From the NCBI GenBank assembly GCA_014879465.1, contig JACSSA010000104.1, positions 1 through 32,241 on the forward strand: 32,241 nucleotides of DNA, given 5' to 3'. Shown here one piece after another: positions 30,242-32,241 of this stretch (position 1 is the stretch's first letter; every line of letters starts with the position of its first letter). The position numbers and the translations under genes are program-made. A model generated the notes under the pieces. The model was given only the letters and a program-made list of their open reading frames with translations, made no database searches and was not told the DNA's origin. The DNA comes from Rhodothermales bacterium. GTDB taxonomy: Bacteria; Bacteroidota; Rhodothermia; Rhodothermales; BA12.

Positions 30242-30469
30242 ATGGAGCGCTATCGAAACCTGGGAGGCGACTCGGGCATCACGGCCTACGAGATCGGCAC
30301 CGACTCGATCACGGTCGAGTTCAAAGGCGGGGCGACCTACCTCTACACCAACCAGAGCGCCGGCAGCGGCAACATTGAGCAGATGAAGCAACTTGCTCAG
30401 GCGGGCAGCGGCCTGAATAGCTTCATCAGTCGCGTGGTCAAGAAGGGCTACGCCAGGAAGCTGCGGTAG
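30242..30469 (+). CDS. KTSC-domain protein (cassette-borne)
   Basis: A 75-residue protein that is essentially one KTSC domain. It starts MERYRNLGGDSGITAYEIG, continues with SITVEFKGGATYLYTNQSAG and ends IEQMKQLAQAGSGLNSFISR and YARKLR. This domain was named after its presence at the C-terminus of some lysyl-tRNA synthetases, and stand-alone copies like this are, to my recollection, frequent in integron cassettes. It may bind nucleic acid, but that is inference. The ATG follows 74 bases after the zinc-ribbon gene with no attC between them, so both share one cassette. The function is not known. Confidence 0.88.
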   Translation: MERYRNLGGDSGITAYEIGTDSITVEFKGGATYLYTNQSAGSGNIEQMKQLAQAGSGLNSFISRVVKKGYARKLR

Positions 30470-30488
30470 CAGGCCTCGCGGCGGGGCC

Positions 30489-30616
30489 GTATAACCCGCC
30501 GCTGCAGGCCGACCGGGGGCGCAAGCGTTCTTGGCTCGTCCGAGCGCGGCGTCTACTTTCGCTTGTCCACCCGCTGCGCCGCCAGCCCCCGGCGGCTAAG
30601 CGCCAAATTGTTAGGC
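30489..30616 (+). other. attC-like recombination site (about 128 bp)
   Basis: R'' is GTATAAC (30489-30495) and R' is GTTAGGC (30610-30616, fits GTTRRRY). Between them an imperfect palindrome pairs CGCT (30500-30503) with AGCG (30599-30602). It also pairs GGCC-G-A-CCGGGGGC (30508-30520) with GCCCCCGGCGGC (30585-30596, 3' arm), leaving one unpaired A at 30512. The centre (30521-30584) is a variable terminal structure. Unpaired bases and this box order are typical of attC. Confidence 0.75.
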
Positions 30617-30631
30617 GGTACATCGCTCTTC

Positions 30632-30656
30632 CAGCCTCGCTTTTCTGCGTAGGCTG
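30632..30656 (+). terminator. Hairpin downstream of the cassette
   Basis: CAGCCTCGC-TTTTCT-GCGTAGGCTG pairs as a 9-bp stem with one bulged A. It lies just beyond the attC-like site and before the next chromosomal gene. No T tract follows, so it may not terminate transcription. Confidence 0.3.
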
Positions 30657-30790
30657 AGTGAGTCGCTAAAGGCGGCGGCGGGTTTGGCGAAAAAACGTTG
30701 AGGGGTGGGCGGTTGCGCCCGGAAGGGGCGGACGTGGGGGCACGATTGGGCGCGGCGCGGCGTTGGTGCGGGCGGATCACTTGGTTTCGT

Positions 30791-31423
30791 ATGCGCCTTC
30801 GGTTGTTGGCGGCCTTGGCCGCACTTGCTGCCGCTCCGGTCTCGGCCCAGTCGCTGGACGCGGCGCTGGCGGCCCGTGTCCACGCGCTTTACGCCCAGCG
30901 CGACGCGTCGGCGCTGCGCACGGCCTGTGCTTCTGCGGCGGGCGACAACGCGCTGCTGTGTCGCTACCGGCTCTACCCGCTCACGCAGGACGCTTCGCTG
31001 CTGCGGAACGCGCCCGCGCCGTCGTCGGCCGCCGGGCACGCGCTCGCTGCCGGGCTGCTCGGCTACGAGGCCGCCCGCGCCCCGATGACGCGGATGATCG
31101 CGCTCGGACGCCGCATCCAGCGCAGCCTCGACGCGGCCCGCCGCCTCGACCCCAGCGAGCCGCTGCTGCTCTTGGTGGACGGGCAGGGGCTGGTGTTTCG
31201 CCCGGCCGTGGTGGGCGGCGACAAGCGGGCCGCGCTGCGGCTGTTCCGCCAGCTTCGCCAGCGGCCCGGCCCGGCCAGCAGCGCCGCCGAAGCGGACGTG
31301 TGGACGTGGTTCACCCTCTACCGGATGAACGGCGCGGACGCCGAGCCGATGCGCCAGCGCCTCCGCGCCGCCAGCCTGCCGCCGCTGTTCCGCGCCTTCG
31401 TCGACCAGCCGCCGGGCGGGTAA
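30791..31423 (+). CDS. Secreted helical (TPR-like) protein of unknown function
   Basis: A 210-residue protein with a clear signal peptide (MRLRLLAALAALAAAPVSAQS). The mature part is alpha-helical and rich in Ala, Arg and Leu. The region DPSEPLLLLVDGQGLVFRPAVVGGDKRAALRLFRQL (about 117-152) resembles secreted Bacteroidota TPR proteins in which a residue count per lineage is followed by x-F-G-G-G-x-E-K-A-L-x-L-F. A WTWFTLYRMNG segment follows. The ORF track extends to 30698 but the ATG at 30791 begins the signal peptide. No partner genes are evident; function unknown. Confidence 0.72.
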   Translation: MRLRLLAALAALAAAPVSAQSLDAALAARVHALYAQRDASALRTACASAAGDNALLCRYRLYPLTQDASLLRNAPAPSSAAGHALAAGLLGYEAARAPMTRMIALGRRIQRSLDAARRLDPSEPLLLLVDGQGLVFRPAVVGGDKRAALRLFRQLRQRPGPASSAAEADVWTWFTLYRMNGADAEPMRQRLRAASLPPLFRAFVDQPPGG

Positions 31424-31866
31424 GCAAGACCGGCGACCGGCTGGGGAATGGACGTTGGTTCCACCAACCCCCACCCGTTTGCGCCCCCACACCGCCTTTC
31501 GCTTCGCCCTCGGCGTGCTCCATGCGGGCATGTGGGCGACGCTCGTCGCCAACCGGATTGTGCTGAAACGCACGCCTTCTGGGCACGAAGCGGGAGATTC
31601 AAGCTACCGGGACGACTTGTCATCTGGAGCGTTGCGCTCGTGACCTATCCCAAGGTGGGGTGGAGGAGGTCTGTCTACGCCGTCTTGGGACTCATCCGAA
31701 AAGGGTGTGTCATGGCGAGCGAAGCGAAGCCCTCTCGTCGCAGAGACGCCCAAACGACGAAGGTGCCGCGTCGCTTCGCTCCTCGCAACGACCCCCGTAG
31801 GACGTTTCGGATAGGTCCTTGCTCCGGGACCGTAGAATCGCGCCCTCTACCCGAGACTCGAAACCT
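31424..31866. other. 443-base gene-free spacer carrying repeats
   Basis: No convincing gene is present. A stretch near 31610-31660 (TGTCATCTGGAGCG..GTGACCTATC) looks like a worn repeat of the GTCATCCTGAGCG kind that I recall from many genomes. The segment 31688-31818 holds the repeat element described separately. A 62-codon frame at 31455-31643 is considered and rejected. Confidence 0.6.
31688..31818 (+). mobile_element. MITE-like repeat element, copy 4, with outer inverted repeats
   Basis: The inner repeat (31709-31792) starts GTCATGGCGAGCGAAGCGAA and ends CGCTTCGCTCCTCGCAACGA. It is the best-preserved copy of the family seen at 6037-6120 and 10661-10735. It is enclosed by GGACTCATCCGAAA (31688-31701) and TTTCGGATAGGTCC (31805-31818), which are inverted copies with two mismatches over 14 bases. 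No ORF is inside. The outer repeats were not found around the other copies. Confidence 0.6.
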
Positions 31867-32241
31867 TCACCTTTGCTCTACATCCGGCACGAGCGTGTCG
31901 AGCACGCGGGCGGTCGAGAGCACGCCGGGCAGCCCCGCGCCGGGGTGCGTGCCCGCACCGACGAGGTAGAGGCCGTCCACGTCCTCGCTCGCGTTGTGCG
32001 GTCGGAAGTAGGCGCTCTGCGTCAGCGTCGGCTCGATGGAGAAGGCCGCGCCCTTGAACGACAGGTAGTCGTCCAAAAAGCCCTGCGGCGTGAGCGTCAC
32101 GCTGGCGTCGAGCGCGTCCGAAAGCCCCGGCAGCATCGTCTCCTCCAAGTACCGCTCGATCTTTTGGCGGTAGCGCTCGGTCTGCTCCGCGTCCCACACC
32201 TGCCCGCCTCCAAGGTGCGGCACAGGCGAGAGCACATAGAA
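31867..32241 (-). CDS. crtI: Phytoene desaturase (CrtI-type), C-terminal part
   Basis: Partial gene running off the right edge; 124 codons are visible plus the stop, with the N-terminal majority missing. The window reads in at FYVLSPVPHLGGG, a typical CrtI segment. It continues with SFKGAAFSIEPTLTQSAYFRPHN and ends with the FAD-binding C-terminal signature GLYLVGAGTHPGAGLPGVL. This family desaturates phytoene to lycopene-type carotenoids at the membrane. The ORF track treats the internal GTG at 32235 as a start, but the frame stays open to the edge. Phytoene desaturase is favoured over related carotenoid ketolase or isomerase members, which share the signature. Other carotenoid genes would be expected further right. 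Confidence 0.9.
   Translation of the reverse strand, partial: FYVLSPVPHLGGGQVWDAEQTERYRQKIERYLEETMLPGLSDALDASVTLTPQGFLDDYLSFKGAAFSIEPTLTQSAYFRPHNASEDVDGLYLVGAGTHPGAGLPGVLSTARVLDTLVPDVEQR

Larger units (their letters stand above)
29837..30610 (+). mobile_element. Integron-type gene cassette with two small genes
   Basis: The unit begins at TTATAC (after the G of GTTATAC, 29836-29842) and ends at the G of GTTAGGC (30610). These are the cleavage points expected for an integron integrase. In the circular form the joined box would be GTTATAC, the exact complement of GTATAAC (30489-30495) at the left end of its attC. Both genes read toward the attC, which starts 19 bases after the last stop. No integrase gene lies in the window. 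Confidence 0.65.

Noticed and set aside
31455-31643. 62-codon frame starting at a TTG
   Set aside because: A short hydrophobic patch (FALGVLHAGMWATLVANRIVL) gave some interest, but the end reads into repeat sequence and no conserved pattern is recognised.

Overview
The window is a GC-rich bacterial chromosome segment that looks like the Rhodothermota/Bacteroidota lineage, possibly Rubricoccaceae. This placement rests on remembered family features: a Bacteroidota-type LptD, a Bacteroidota-type FabI (AQRTF, GDAKALLES), an NAD kinase starting TYGLTGN, a small DUF3098-like membrane protein, and few Shine-Dalgarno sequences. No rRNA, tRNA, CRISPR array or complete transposase gene was seen.

Layout. 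(1) 1-4.5 kb, plus strand: enolase, an FtsB/DivIC-like division protein and LptD. (2) 4.5-13.5 kb, minus strand: a reductive pyrimidine (uracil/thymine) degradation cluster. In transcription order it holds (methyl)malonate-semialdehyde dehydrogenase, a PreA-like dihydropyrimidine dehydrogenase, beta-ureidopropionase, an NCS1 permease, an AGXT2-like aminotransferase and dihydropyrimidinase. Together they would import the base, reduce it, open the ring, remove the carbamoyl group, transaminate, and yield acetyl-CoA or propionyl-CoA. The PreA-like protein lacks the usual C-terminal ferredoxin domain, and no PreT gene is visible. A GIY-YIG nuclease gene sits inside this cluster, bracketed by copies of a dispersed repeat family. 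(3) 13.7-18.2 kb, plus strand: an AttEFGH/Lol-like ABC ATPase, an FtsX-type permease and a secreted AttH/CrtC-like protein. (4) 18.2-19.6 kb, minus strand: an NfeD-like protein, a methyltransferase and a DUF3098-like membrane protein. (5) 19.6-23.1 kb, plus strand: a PBP4-type carboxypeptidase, MreD, YebC and endonuclease V, followed by a convergent NAD kinase whose TTG start abuts an array of eight 7-bp repeats. (6) 24.2-29.5 kb, plus strand: an FAD oxidoreductase plus membrane polyferredoxin pair, FabI, a HAD phosphatase and an L,D-transpeptidase. (7) 29.6-30.6 kb: an integron-type gene cassette with an attC-like site, carrying a small zinc-ribbon protein and a KTSC-domain protein, with no integrase in the window. 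(8) 30.8 kb to the end: a secreted helical protein, a repeat-bearing spacer, and the 3' end of a CrtI-type phytoene desaturase gene on the minus strand.

The least ordinary parts are the cassette island, the GIY-YIG gene sandwiched between dispersed repeats, the reduced PreA, and the heptamer array at the NAD kinase start. All functional calls come from reading motifs by eye. No database search or folding calculation was run.
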